From contig DASRVZ010000049.1 of assembly GCA_035654835.1 (NCBI GenBank), forward strand, positions 1 through 52,137: a stretch of 52,137 bases of DNA, read 5' to 3'. The notes under the pieces are model-generated. The model made no database searches, was not told where the DNA came from, and saw nothing but the letters and a program-made list of their open reading frames with translations. The stretch is from UBA4719 sp035654835 (GTDB taxonomy: Bacteria; Actinomycetota; Actinomycetes; Actinomycetales; Dermatophilaceae). Shown in pieces: positions 32,676 through 39,890 of the stretch. The position numbers and the translations under genes are program-made. Position 1 is the first letter of the stretch. Each line of letters begins with the position of its first letter.

Positions 32676-34094
32676 TCACCCCTCGTCGAACAGGTGCTCG
32701 ATCCGCGTCGCGGTGCCAAGCGCCCATCGTCCCGTTGTCAGCGCACCAATGCCGAACACGGAAGCCCCACAGCCGGCGACGATCCACCAGCCCGGCTGGC
32801 TAGCCGAAGCGAAGCCCGTCTTCAGCGGCCCGACCAGCCCTGAACTCAGCACCGAGCCGACCACCGCAACGCCAAGCGCCATACCGACCTGGCGGCTCGT
32901 GGACGCAACCGCCGCCGCGACCCCGGCCTGGCTGCGGGGCATCCCGGACAAGGCCGTGTATGAGATCGGGGGGTTCACCAGCCCGAACCCCAGGCCGAAT
33001 ACGACGTAGCTCGTGAGCACCCATACCAGTGCCGTGCCCGCGTCGAGGCCGACGAGCATGAGTCCCCCGGTGCACATCGCGGCGCCGGCGACCATCAGCG
33101 GAACGCGCGGGCCACGCGAACCCACCAGGCGTCCGGAGATCGGCGCGCAGATCAGCGTCATCAATGCCAGCGGCAACGTGCACAATCCTGCTTGTAGGGC
33201 GGACAACCCGCGCACGTCCTGCAGGTAAAGCGTGTTCATGAACAGGAAACCCGAAAAGCCGCCAAACGCGCTCATCGCGATCACCGTCGCACCGGAGAAC
33301 GGGACGCTACGGAAGAAGCGCAGCTCGAGCAGCGGATCGATCCGGCGCGGCTCGTAGGCGAGCAGCGTCCCGATCGCGACCAGCGAGAGAGCGAACAGGC
33401 CCAGAGTGTTCGGGGACGTCCAGCCCGCTCGGGGCGCGTCGATGATCGCGTAGGTCATGCTCGCCAGCACCACGATCACCAGCAGTTGGCCGATCGCGTC
33501 CACCCGCCGTGCTCGAAGCGCCCTCGACTCAGGGACGAAAAGGGCGGTGAGGACGATCGCGGCGAGGCCGATCGGGATGTTGATCCAGAAGATGGACCGC
33601 CAGCCGACCGTCTCGGTGAGTACGCCACCGACGATCGGGCCCAGCCCCAGGCTGAGACCGATGACCCCGCCCCACACCCCGAAGGCGCGGGCGCGCTCGC
33701 GCGGCTCGGTGAAGACGTTGGCAATGATGGACAACGCGACGGGGTTGAGCATCGAGGCGCCGATGGCCTGCACCATCCGAAACGCGATCAGCCAGCCCAG
33801 CCCCGGTGCCACGCTGCACAACAGCGAACCAAACGTGAAAAGCACCAGCCCCGTCTGGAAGGTACGCCGCCGCCCGAGCCGGTCGGCCGTCGAACCGGAA
33901 AGCATCAGCACGCTCGCCAGCACCAAGATGTAGGCGTCGATCGTCCACTGGAGACCGGACAGCGACACGTTCAGGTCCCGGCGGATCGACGGTAGAGCGA
34001 CGTTGACGATCGTCACGTCCATGCCGACGATCAGGAGACTCGTGCAACAGATCGCCAGGACCAGCAGACGGCGACGCGGGCTCAACTCCGGCAC
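32676..34094 (-). CDS. MFS drug/metabolite exporter (DHA2/EmrB-like)
   Basis: About 472 residues. The first helix contains GMDVTIVNVALPSIRRDL (motif D1), STADRLGRRRTFQTG is motif A, and GVIGLSLGLGPIVGGVLTE is antiporter motif C; about 13-14 hydrophobic segments are visible. It should export a compound in exchange for protons. GTG 34094 is preferred because AAGGAG lies five bases upstream; the frame also allows a GTG at 34100. The upstream same-strand gene encodes an MhuD-like heme-degrading enzyme only 12 bases away, so the two are almost certainly one operon. Confidence 0.92.
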   Translation of the reverse strand: MPELSPRRRLLVLAICCTSLLIVGMDVTIVNVALPSIRRDLNVSLSGLQWTIDAYILVLASVLMLSGSTADRLGRRRTFQTGLVLFTFGSLLCSVAPGLGWLIAFRMVQAIGASMLNPVALSIIANVFTEPRERARAFGVWGGVIGLSLGLGPIVGGVLTETVGWRSIFWINIPIGLAAIVLTALFVPESRALRARRVDAIGQLLVIVVLASMTYAIIDAPRAGWTSPNTLGLFALSLVAIGTLLAYEPRRIDPLLELRFFRSVPFSGATVIAMSAFGGFSGFLFMNTLYLQDVRGLSALQAGLCTLPLALMTLICAPISGRLVGSRGPRVPLMVAGAAMCTGGLMLVGLDAGTALVWVLTSYVVFGLGFGLVNPPISYTALSGMPRSQAGVAAAVASTSRQVGMALGVAVVGSVLSSGLVGPLKTGFASASQPGWWIVAGCGASVFGIGALTTGRWALGTATRIEHLFDEG

Positions 34095-34106
34095 AGGCAC
34101 TCCTTA

Positions 34107-34436
34107 TCACGACAGGGCAGAGCCACCTGCGATCTCGTAGGACCACAGCTCGCTGGTCATGCCAACCTGCGGTGCCGCGGGCTGGCTGGCTCCCTCGGTC
34201 TCCCCGCGGTGCCCATGCCCGAATGCCGGCGAATCCACCCAGGCCTGGAACGAAGCGTCGTCAGCCCATCTGGTAATGACCAACCAGGTGTGGCGATCGT
34301 CGGTCGGCTTCAGAAGCTCGAACCCTTCGAAGCCTGCCTGTCCGTCGCCCGCGCCGGCGCGGGCGGCAAACCGGCGAGCCAGTTCGTCACCGCTGTCGCC
34401 GGGCACGGTAATCGCGTTGATCTTGATGATGCTCAT
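34107..34436 (-). CDS. mhuD: MhuD/IsdG-like heme-degrading monooxygenase (ABM fold)
   Basis: A 109-residue antibiotic-biosynthesis-monooxygenase-fold protein. It aligns by eye over its length with mycobacterial MhuD: KINAITVP with Asn7, GFEGFELLKP, WLVITRWADDASFQAW with Trp66, and a His cluster at 74 and 76 near the MhuD heme ligand His75. In MhuD these residues position heme for oxidative cleavage to release iron. A related non-heme ABM protein is the alternative. AGGAAG about seven bases upstream supports the ATG. Its operon partner is an MFS exporter. Confidence 0.8.
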   Translation of the reverse strand: MSIIKINAITVPGDSGDELARRFAARAGAGDGQAGFEGFELLKPTDDRHTWLVITRWADDASFQAWVDSPAFGHGHRGETEGASQPAAPQVGMTSELWSYEIAGGSALS

Positions 34437-34808
34437 TGGGCTTCTTCCTCAAGTGGGGCAGGACGGATACCGCGATTCTGCCAGTTGCAGCTCGCCGCTG
34501 GACCAGTGTGTGAAGGTCCCCGAACTGAGGTCGGCATGTCGAGCGCCGCGGCCCTCAACCGGGCGGCGTGTTGAGCATCGAGATCCGCGGTGAGTGCGGG
34601 CGTGTCGCGCTTCGGTTCCACGAAAAGCCTTATCCAACAACGGTTTACACGATCGCCAAGACTCCGCTCACGATCTACCGCAACACGTCCCGTTTGACTC
34701 ATGAGTCGACAACGTGGACCGTGGAACGGAAGACGCGGCGAGCGGGCAGGTCGTTCTGGAATGCCCCGCCGTGCCCAAGGACGATCACGAGAAGATGAGG
34801 AATACTTC
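34437..34808. other. Intergenic region between mhuD and the HesB-like gene
   Basis: This 372-base stretch has no convincing gene; open frames on both strands are shadows without ribosome-binding sites. Its one notable element is the perfect 12-bp palindrome gactcatgagtc at 34696-34707, preceded by tt so that TTGACT could serve as a -35 box, though no good -10 follows at 17 bases. It could be a regulator site for the HesB-like gene or the divergent heme gene. The remainder shows nothing I can identify. Confidence 0.45.
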
Positions 34809-35093
34809 ATGCTGACCATGACCGAAAAAGCTGTAACCGAGATTCGCAACTTGACCGAACTGCCTGAGGCACCCCAAGGCGGCGGCGTGCGGATCGCTAC
34901 CGATCCGGCTGCCGGTGGCCTGACGATGAGCCTGGCCGCCACGCCTGCCGACGATGACACCGTGCTCGATACCGACGGAGCGCGATTGTTCCTCGACTCC
35001 ACCGCCGCCACGCTGCTCGACGACAAGACGCTGGACGCGGTGGCGAACCCGGACGGACAGACTCAGTTCGCAATCGCCGAACAGTCAACCTGA
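34809..35093 (+). CDS. HesB/IscA-like protein lacking cysteines
   Basis: A 94-residue protein with the A-type carrier fold pattern: MLTMTEKAVTEIRNL, GGVRIATDP, LDTDGARLFLDSTAATLLDDKTLDAV and a closing FAIAEQ. IscA-type proteins bind Fe-S clusters through three cysteines; here there is none, so cluster transfer by the usual chemistry is not possible. As far as I recall, a cysteine-free branch of this family is common in actinobacteria. GAGG about eight bases before the ATG supports the start. Function unknown; perhaps metal or protein binding. Confidence 0.82.
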   Translation: MLTMTEKAVTEIRNLTELPEAPQGGGVRIATDPAAGGLTMSLAATPADDDTVLDTDGARLFLDSTAATLLDDKTLDAVANPDGQTQFAIAEQST

Positions 35094-35188
35094 TCCACAC
35101 ACGCACCTGGTCGGCCCGTCTCGACCGACGCTGAGAGCCTCTCGCCATGGCGACTGAAACGCCACGGCGTGAGGCGTCTCCTGGGCTC

Positions 35189-35659
35189 TCAGCCCATACG
35201 TTCGGCGACCTCGGGCGGGAAGCCACCGGTGGCCACCGGGCCCCAGCTCGTGGCGGTGATCCGGATCAGTGACTTGCCCTGGTCGGCCATCGCCTGCCTG
35301 TACTCGTCCCAGTCCGGATGCTCCCCGGAGATAGACCGGAAGTAGTCGACGAACGGCTCGGCGGCCTCTGGCATGTCGAGGACCTCGGCCGTGCCATAGA
35401 CCTGCACCCAGGGCCCACCGAAGTCGTCGGAGAGGACGCAGATGCTCACGTCGGGGTCGCGGCGGGTATTACGCGTCTTCGCCCTCTGCGGGTACGTCGA
35501 CACCACGATGCGGCCCTCGGGATCAATGCCGCAGCTCACCGGGGAGAGCTGAGGCCTCCCGTCCCCGCGCGTGGCCACGTAGATCCCGTTGTGCCTGGGA
35601 CGCAGGAAGTCGAGGAGCTCTTCGCGGGAGACCGCGTCGGCGGTGGCGACGTTGGGCAT
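35189..35659 (-). CDS. PPOX-class flavin/F420-dependent oxidoreductase
   Basis: A 156-residue split-barrel protein. LLDFLRPRHNGIYVATRGDGRPQLSPV opens the fold, then IVVSTYPQRAKTRNTRRDPDVSICVL, the cofactor-phosphate binding segment of the PPOX F420-dependent group, and WVQVYGTAEVLD. It ends RITATSWGPVATGG. Members reduce small unsaturated compounds or biliverdin-like tetrapyrroles with F420H2. Given the MhuD-like gene about 1 kb away, a link to heme-breakdown products is tempting but unproven. The neighbouring genes do not overlap it. Confidence 0.85.
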   Translation of the reverse strand: MPNVATADAVSREELLDFLRPRHNGIYVATRGDGRPQLSPVSCGIDPEGRIVVSTYPQRAKTRNTRRDPDVSICVLSDDFGGPWVQVYGTAEVLDMPEAAEPFVDYFRSISGEHPDWDEYRQAMADQGKSLIRITATSWGPVATGGFPPEVAERMG

Positions 35660-35695
35660 GCCAGAGATGTTAGTGCCCCGTCGGCCACCGAAAAG

Positions 35696-36913
35696 TCAGA
35701 ATATGTCTTCGAAGAGCCAGTCACTGCGGCGCATGACGGCGCGAAGTGACAACTGATCGTCGACCACCACGACGTCGGCCAGGTTGCCGGCCTGCAGCCC
35801 GCCGATCCCAGCCAGCGCGAGGGTCTGGCTGGGTGTGGACGAGGCTGCAGTGACGACGTCGAGCAACGGGACACCCGCGGACTGCACGCACCACCGCACC
35901 ACGTCGAGCATCGTGGCGCCCCCGCCGGCGATCGAGTCGCCTTCGGCGAGCCGGGCGGTGCGACCGGAGACGATGACGTCCTGGCCGCCGAGGGTGTAGG
36001 AGCCGTCGGGCATTCCGCTGGCAGCCATGGCATCGGTGATGAGGCAGATCCCTTGTGCGCCAACAAGATCGAAGAGCATCCGCACGGTGGCGGGAGCCAG
36101 ATGGACACCGTCACCGATCACCTCCAGAACCGCCTCACCACGGGCTGCGGCGGCCAGGGCGGCGCTGACCGGGCCCGGCGCGCGGTGGTGCAGGGGCGGC
36201 ATACCGTTGAAGACGTGGGTTACCAGCGGCCGCCCACCCCGCGGCGCTACGTCGAGGCTGGCGCGAAGTGCGGCCCAGGCAGTCTCGGCATCACAGGCTG
36301 TGTGGCCGACGGCGGCCACAATGGTGTGAGAACCCAGCAGCGCCGGAAGGTCCGCCGCGCCGGGGCGTTCGGGTGCGAAGGTCATCTGGGCGATCGCCTC
36401 GGACCCGCCCGCAGCCGTGGCAGCCTCAGCCAGGGCGCCAACCAGGGCGGCGTCGACGTCGCGCAGTGCCGCGGGATTCTGGGCACCCCGGCGCTCCATC
36501 GACAGGAACGGACCCTCCAGATGTATGCCGGCCAGGTCACCCTTGGCAACCAGCGCCGCGCAGGTCGTCACTCCGTCGATCAGGGCGTCACGGGTGTTGG
36601 AGGCCAAGCTGCCGAGTAGCGACGTGGTGCCGCTGCGGTGGTGGTAGTCGACCGCCACACGCGCGGACGCGGCATCCGGGCCGAACTCGCCACCAGCGCC
36701 ACCGTGGCAGTGCACGTCGACCAGCCCGGGCAACAGGGTGAGCTGCTTGGTCCAGCCGGCCGGGGGGTGTGCGTCTCTCCACTGCTGGGGCAGCTCGGAA
36801 GCCCTGCCAGCAAAGGCGATCCGGTCACCGTCGAGGACCACGGCGCCGGCGTTGATGATGGCGAGCGGCGTGACAAGCCGACCGGTCAGCAGGACACCTG
36901 CGTTGGTCCTCAC
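35696..36913 (-). CDS. nagA: N-acetylglucosamine-6-phosphate deacetylase
   Basis: A 405-residue amidohydrolase. LLPGLVDVHCHGGAGGEF holds the first metal site, GIHLEGPFLS the metal Glu, VAAVGHTACD a metal His, VTHVFNGMPPLHHR a second His plus substrate contacts, DGVHLAP a substrate His, and ICLITDAMAASG the catalytic Asp. It removes acetate from GlcNAc-6-phosphate, feeding amino-sugar use and cell-wall recycling. GTG 36913 is the likely start; no clear ribosome-binding site is seen. No nagB or transporter lies next to it. Confidence 0.92.
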   Translation of the reverse strand: MRTNAGVLLTGRLVTPLAIINAGAVVLDGDRIAFAGRASELPQQWRDAHPPAGWTKQLTLLPGLVDVHCHGGAGGEFGPDAASARVAVDYHHRSGTTSLLGSLASNTRDALIDGVTTCAALVAKGDLAGIHLEGPFLSMERRGAQNPAALRDVDAALVGALAEAATAAGGSEAIAQMTFAPERPGAADLPALLGSHTIVAAVGHTACDAETAWAALRASLDVAPRGGRPLVTHVFNGMPPLHHRAPGPVSAALAAAARGEAVLEVIGDGVHLAPATVRMLFDLVGAQGICLITDAMAASGMPDGSYTLGGQDVIVSGRTARLAEGDSIAGGGATMLDVVRWCVQSAGVPLLDVVTAASSTPSQTLALAGIGGLQAGNLADVVVVDDQLSLRAVMRRSDWLFEDIF

Positions 36914-36982
36914 GAGAGAATGATGGACCGCGTGGGAGTGTCGGCGGCCGTTGGGGTCGAGACCGTCATCACCTCGCGGCGC

Positions 36983-37270
36983 TCAAGAGCCGTGTCGGCG
37001 GATGTCCCTGCGCAGCAGCTTGATCTCGTGGCCGTCCATGGAGAGCCGTGCCGCCTGGGCGGCCAGGACGTGTTTGTTACTGCGGCGAGACCGACTGCCT
37101 GTGGGGTTGCTCAGACGATTGCGAAACATGACGATGCCCAGCCAGATGAACCAGACGATCTCGAGCAGGCCGAAGATGTACCTGGCCTCCAGCAGGACCG
37201 GAATGGCCGATGCGATCCGCGAGATACAGGGCAGCCACTCCGCCTCCGTCGAGTCAAGGAGAGCATGCAG
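36983..37270 (-). pseudogene. Small membrane ORF without a normal start codon, following the aldolase gene in frame
   Basis: Directly after the aldolase stop and in the same frame there are about 94 further sense codons with strong G/C third-position bias. The product would contain EWLPCISRIASAIPVLLE and a hydrophobic helix FGLLEIVWFIWLGIVMF, then a basic tail ending RRDIRRHGS. No ATG, GTG or TTG occurs before an internal ATG near MFRNRL, and a CTG at 37270 is the earliest plausible start. It may be the C-terminal remnant of a membrane protein or a gene using a rare start. No family recognised. Confidence 0.4.
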
Positions 37271-37276
37271 GTGGGC

Positions 37277-37921
37277 TCAGCTCTTCGAGGCTGACTGGCC
37301 GTATGCGGTCACTGCCCCGGCGACCGCGTCAAACTCGCCTGCGCTGAGCAGTCGGGGCGCGCCGAGAGCTTTGGCTTCGCAGTAGATACGGCACAACCAC
37401 TCGAGGTACGTCGCCCGCGAATACGCCTTGGCGAGGGTGTCCCCATAGGTCGTCGCCCCATGGTTCTGTAGCAGGACGCCGTACCGGTCCTTCATCCCCA
37501 CGATGCAGTTCCTCGCCAGCTCATCGGTGCCGAACGGGGCATATGGCGCGACCCTGACCGGTCCGCCCAAAAGCGCCAACATGTAATGAATCCGCGGGAT
37601 CTCGTCGACGAGGGTTCCCAGAACCGTCGCGTAGACGGGGTGCGTGTGCACAACAGCCAGCGCGTCGGTGTTCTGGTAGACGACGGTGTGCATCGGCACC
37701 TCCGTCGAGGGGTTGTCGGGCCCGTCAACGTGCTCACCGTCAAGAGTGATGACGCAGATGTCTTCCGGGACCAGCGCCTCGTAGTCCACGCCGCTCGGCG
37801 TGATGGCGATGTTGTCGCCGACTCGGACGCTGATGTTGCCCGACGTTCCTACCGTGAGTCCGTCCTTGAGCATTCGCAGGCAGTACTCAATGATCCGTTC
37901 GCGTGCCTTCTGCATGAGCAT
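37277..37921 (-). CDS. Class II aldolase (Ald2/fuculose-phosphate aldolase-like)
   Basis: About 214 residues. GTSGNISVRVG, IAITPSGVDYEAL, STEVPMHTVVY (with the catalytic Glu and a zinc His), VVHTHPVYATV (zinc His pair) and LLQNHGATTYG (third zinc His) are the full class II aldolase / adducin set. GGAG six bases before ATG 37921 sets the start. By sequence it would be called an L-fuculose-phosphate aldolase, but it diverges from an mtnA-like isomerase gene across only 54 bases. That pair is the hallmark of the DHAP shunt, where Ald2 cleaves 5-deoxy- or 5-methylthio-ribulose-1-phosphate to DHAP and an aldehyde. Confidence 0.88.
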   Translation of the reverse strand: MLMQKARERIIEYCLRMLKDGLTVGTSGNISVRVGDNIAITPSGVDYEALVPEDICVITLDGEHVDGPDNPSTEVPMHTVVYQNTDALAVVHTHPVYATVLGTLVDEIPRIHYMLALLGGPVRVAPYAPFGTDELARNCIVGMKDRYGVLLQNHGATTYGDTLAKAYSRATYLEWLCRIYCEAKALGAPRLLSAGEFDAVAGAVTAYGQSASKS

Positions 37922-37975
37922 GGGTATCTCCGTTCCTGGTCTGAGCATGCCTCATCCCGACTCCGACACGGGTGC

Positions 37976-39085
37976 ATGAGGGTGAACGCCGTACGCCACA
38001 CTGCAGGGGTGCGCGCGATTGAGTGGGTCGACGATCCCGGACCGATGATCAGGCTGATCGACCAGACCCTGTTGCCGGCCACTGAGCAACACATCGACGT
38101 CACGACGGTCGACGTCCTGGTCGAGTCGATCCAGCACCTGGTGATCCGTGGCGCACCGGCTCTGGGGGCGACTGGGGCGCTGGGTGTGGCCCTGGCCATG
38201 ATCCAGGGCGCTGATGAAGGCTGGGATGCGGCAAGACTCGAGAGCGAGATCGACAGGATCCGTGACGCCCGACCCACAGCGGTCAACCTCGCCTGGGGCG
38301 TGAACCAGGTCAGAGTGGCAGTCTCGTCGGGGATCGCCAAGGTCCTCGAGCTCGCGCGGCAGGTCGTGGCCGACGATGAGGCCGCGAACCGCCAGCTCTC
38401 AAAACTTGGGGCCGACTGGATCCTTGCGCACGTGTCGAAGGAAAAGGTACGGGTCGTCACGCACTGCAACACCGGGGCGCTGGCCACCAGCGCCTGGGGC
38501 ACGGCATACGGAATCATCCACGAGCTGCACCAGCGTGGACGCCTGGGTCTTGTGTATGCCGACGAGACACGGCCGCTGTTACAAGGCGCTCGCCTGACGA
38601 GCTGGGAGCTCCTGAACGACGGGATCGAGCACGTCGTGCAGGCTGACAGCGCGGCCGCAAGCACGATCTTGCGAGGTCTGGTCGACGTCGCGATCATCGG
38701 GGCCGACCGGATCGCCGCGAACGGTGATACGGCGAACAAGGTCGGTTCAGTGAGTCTGGCGCTCGCCTGTCAGCGTGCGGGGATCCCCTTCGTCGTTGCC
38801 GCGCCGTCTTCCACCGTCGACCTGACCATCGCGCGAGGTGAGGACATCGTCATCGAGGAGCGGCACGAGGATGAAGTGCTCTGCTTGGCCGGAGTGCGGA
38901 CTGCCCCGGCGGGGGTCAGGGGCTTCAACCCGGCGTTCGACGTCACCCCGCATGACCTCATCAGCATCGTCGTGACCGAGCTGGGTGTCGCGCAGACGGC
39001 CGCCCACGCCCACCCTGATCTGCTCGCGACCATCACGGGCACCGGTCAGTCGGTCGGCGAGCGTGGTTCCGGGTCGGCGGACTGA
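37976..39085 (+). CDS. mtnA: MtnA-like methylthioribose/deoxyribose-1-phosphate isomerase
   Basis: A 369-residue protein of the eIF2B-like isomerase family. VIRGAPALGATGALGVAL is the conserved N-terminal signature, VVTHCNTGALAT carries the catalytic Cys, ADETRPLLQGARLT a substrate-contact strand and IIGADRIAANGDTANKVGS the catalytic Asp region. It converts an aldose-1-phosphate (5-methylthioribose- or 5-deoxyribose-1-P) to the ketose. No methionine-salvage partners (mtnBCD) are nearby, while an aldolase is divergent, so deoxyribose or methylthioribose disposal rather than methionine recycling is the better reading. GTG codons at 37982 and 38009 are other possible starts. Confidence 0.9.
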   Translation: MRVNAVRHTAGVRAIEWVDDPGPMIRLIDQTLLPATEQHIDVTTVDVLVESIQHLVIRGAPALGATGALGVALAMIQGADEGWDAARLESEIDRIRDARPTAVNLAWGVNQVRVAVSSGIAKVLELARQVVADDEAANRQLSKLGADWILAHVSKEKVRVVTHCNTGALATSAWGTAYGIIHELHQRGRLGLVYADETRPLLQGARLTSWELLNDGIEHVVQADSAAASTILRGLVDVAIIGADRIAANGDTANKVGSVSLALACQRAGIPFVVAAPSSTVDLTIARGEDIVIEERHEDEVLCLAGVRTAPAGVRGFNPAFDVTPHDLISIVVTELGVAQTAAHAHPDLLATITGTGQSVGERGSGSAD

Positions 39086-39525
39086 AGCGTCTCGGTCAGC
39101 GACTGGCGCAGCCGGGCCCACTGATGGACCCAGCTCTCCAACGGCGCCAGGGACTTCTCGAGCACATCCAGCTGGTGGTCGAACGCGGAGAGCTCGGCCT
39201 GCAGGGCCTGCACCGTCAACCGTTTTGCATGGAGCTCCTGGACGAGGACGTCGAGCTCGGCGGTGATCGGCGGCGCGTGATCGATGAGCCGCACAAGGGA
39301 CCTCAGCATCCCGGTCACCGTTGCCGCCAGCGGCTGTGGCATTGCGCCGAGTGCTCCACTTCCGACCGACCCCACGAGGTTGGCCATGGAGCGGATCCCC
39401 TCGAGGAACTCTTCCATCGCAGACTGCAACAAGCCGTGGTCGATGCGCCTCGCCCTGGTCAGCCATTGCCACCACCCTCGCCATGCGCCCTTGTTCGGCG
39501 TCGATCCGTTGGTCCGCTGTCTCAT
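39046..39525 (-). CDS. Coiled-coil hypothetical protein
   Basis: A 159-residue protein. The N-terminus is basic and Trp-rich, then comes a weakly hydrophobic Gly/Ala stretch (RSMANLVGSVGSGALGAM) and from about residue 85 a likely coiled coil (ELDVLVQELHAKRLTVQALQAELSAFDHQLDVLEKSL). No known domain. Its 3' end overlaps the convergent mtnA-like gene by 40 bases. The ribosome-binding site is weak, so the start may be internal, for example at MEEFLEG. The general look is of a membrane- or granule-associated helper protein, but no function can be assigned. Confidence 0.6.
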   Translation of the reverse strand: MRQRTNGSTPNKGAWRGWWQWLTRARRIDHGLLQSAMEEFLEGIRSMANLVGSVGSGALGAMPQPLAATVTGMLRSLVRLIDHAPPITAELDVLVQELHAKRLTVQALQAELSAFDHQLDVLEKSLAPLESWVHQWARLRQSLTETLQSADPEPRSPTD

Positions 39526-39572
39526 TCCGTCAGTCCGCTACGTTGTCATGGCACTGACCGGGTTGATCCGGC

Positions 39573-39716
39573 TCAGTCGCCGAGCACGAAAGCATTCCAG
39601 TCTCCATGCGACGTGATCGACATCCGGTAGCCGATGTAGCTGCCGAACTGGGCAAAGCTCGAAAAGTCCTTGTCCCCGTACAGGACTCGCAAGGCTTCCT
39701 TGTCGACCCTTCGCGC
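39573..39716 (-). pseudogene. C-terminal gene remnant
   Basis: This 47-codon open segment begins right after an in-frame TAG and reads like the end of a real protein: VDKEALRVLYGDKDFSSFA followed by YIGYRMSITSHGDWNAFVLGD and a stop. Third positions are G/C-biased and the aromatic/Gly pattern is not random. There is no start codon near its beginning and the sequence upstream is not coding, so it is probably the tail of a gene whose front was deleted. Family not recognised. Confidence 0.4.
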
Positions 39717-39890
39717 CTAACGTCGTAATGCGGTTCGTTGCATACCACCGAATGTCGAGGATCGGCCCATTCGGGCGATGGACCACCCTGGGACACGGCG
39801 TTAGGTGGGATGCCTTTGTCGGTAGGCGAACTCGTCCGACTGGGGGTTCCCGCTGGTCGGCGTCTCCGACCAACCAGCGGCCGCCGATGG
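39717..39890. terminator. Short non-coding stretch with hairpin downstream of htrA-like gene
   Basis: Between the gene remnant and the htrA-like stop I see no gene. At 39850-39880 the arms ccgctggtcgg and ccgaccaaccagcgg form a seven-pair outer stem, a bulge and a four-pair inner stem, ending 10 bases from the htrA stop. It may act as a terminator for that gene, although no T-run follows on either strand. Confidence 0.45.

Noticed and set aside
36983..37921. TGA readthrough making a longer aldolase
   Set aside because: The aldolase already has normal length and a normal end; no selenocysteine-type or readthrough signal is visible, so it is treated as a separate remnant or small ORF.
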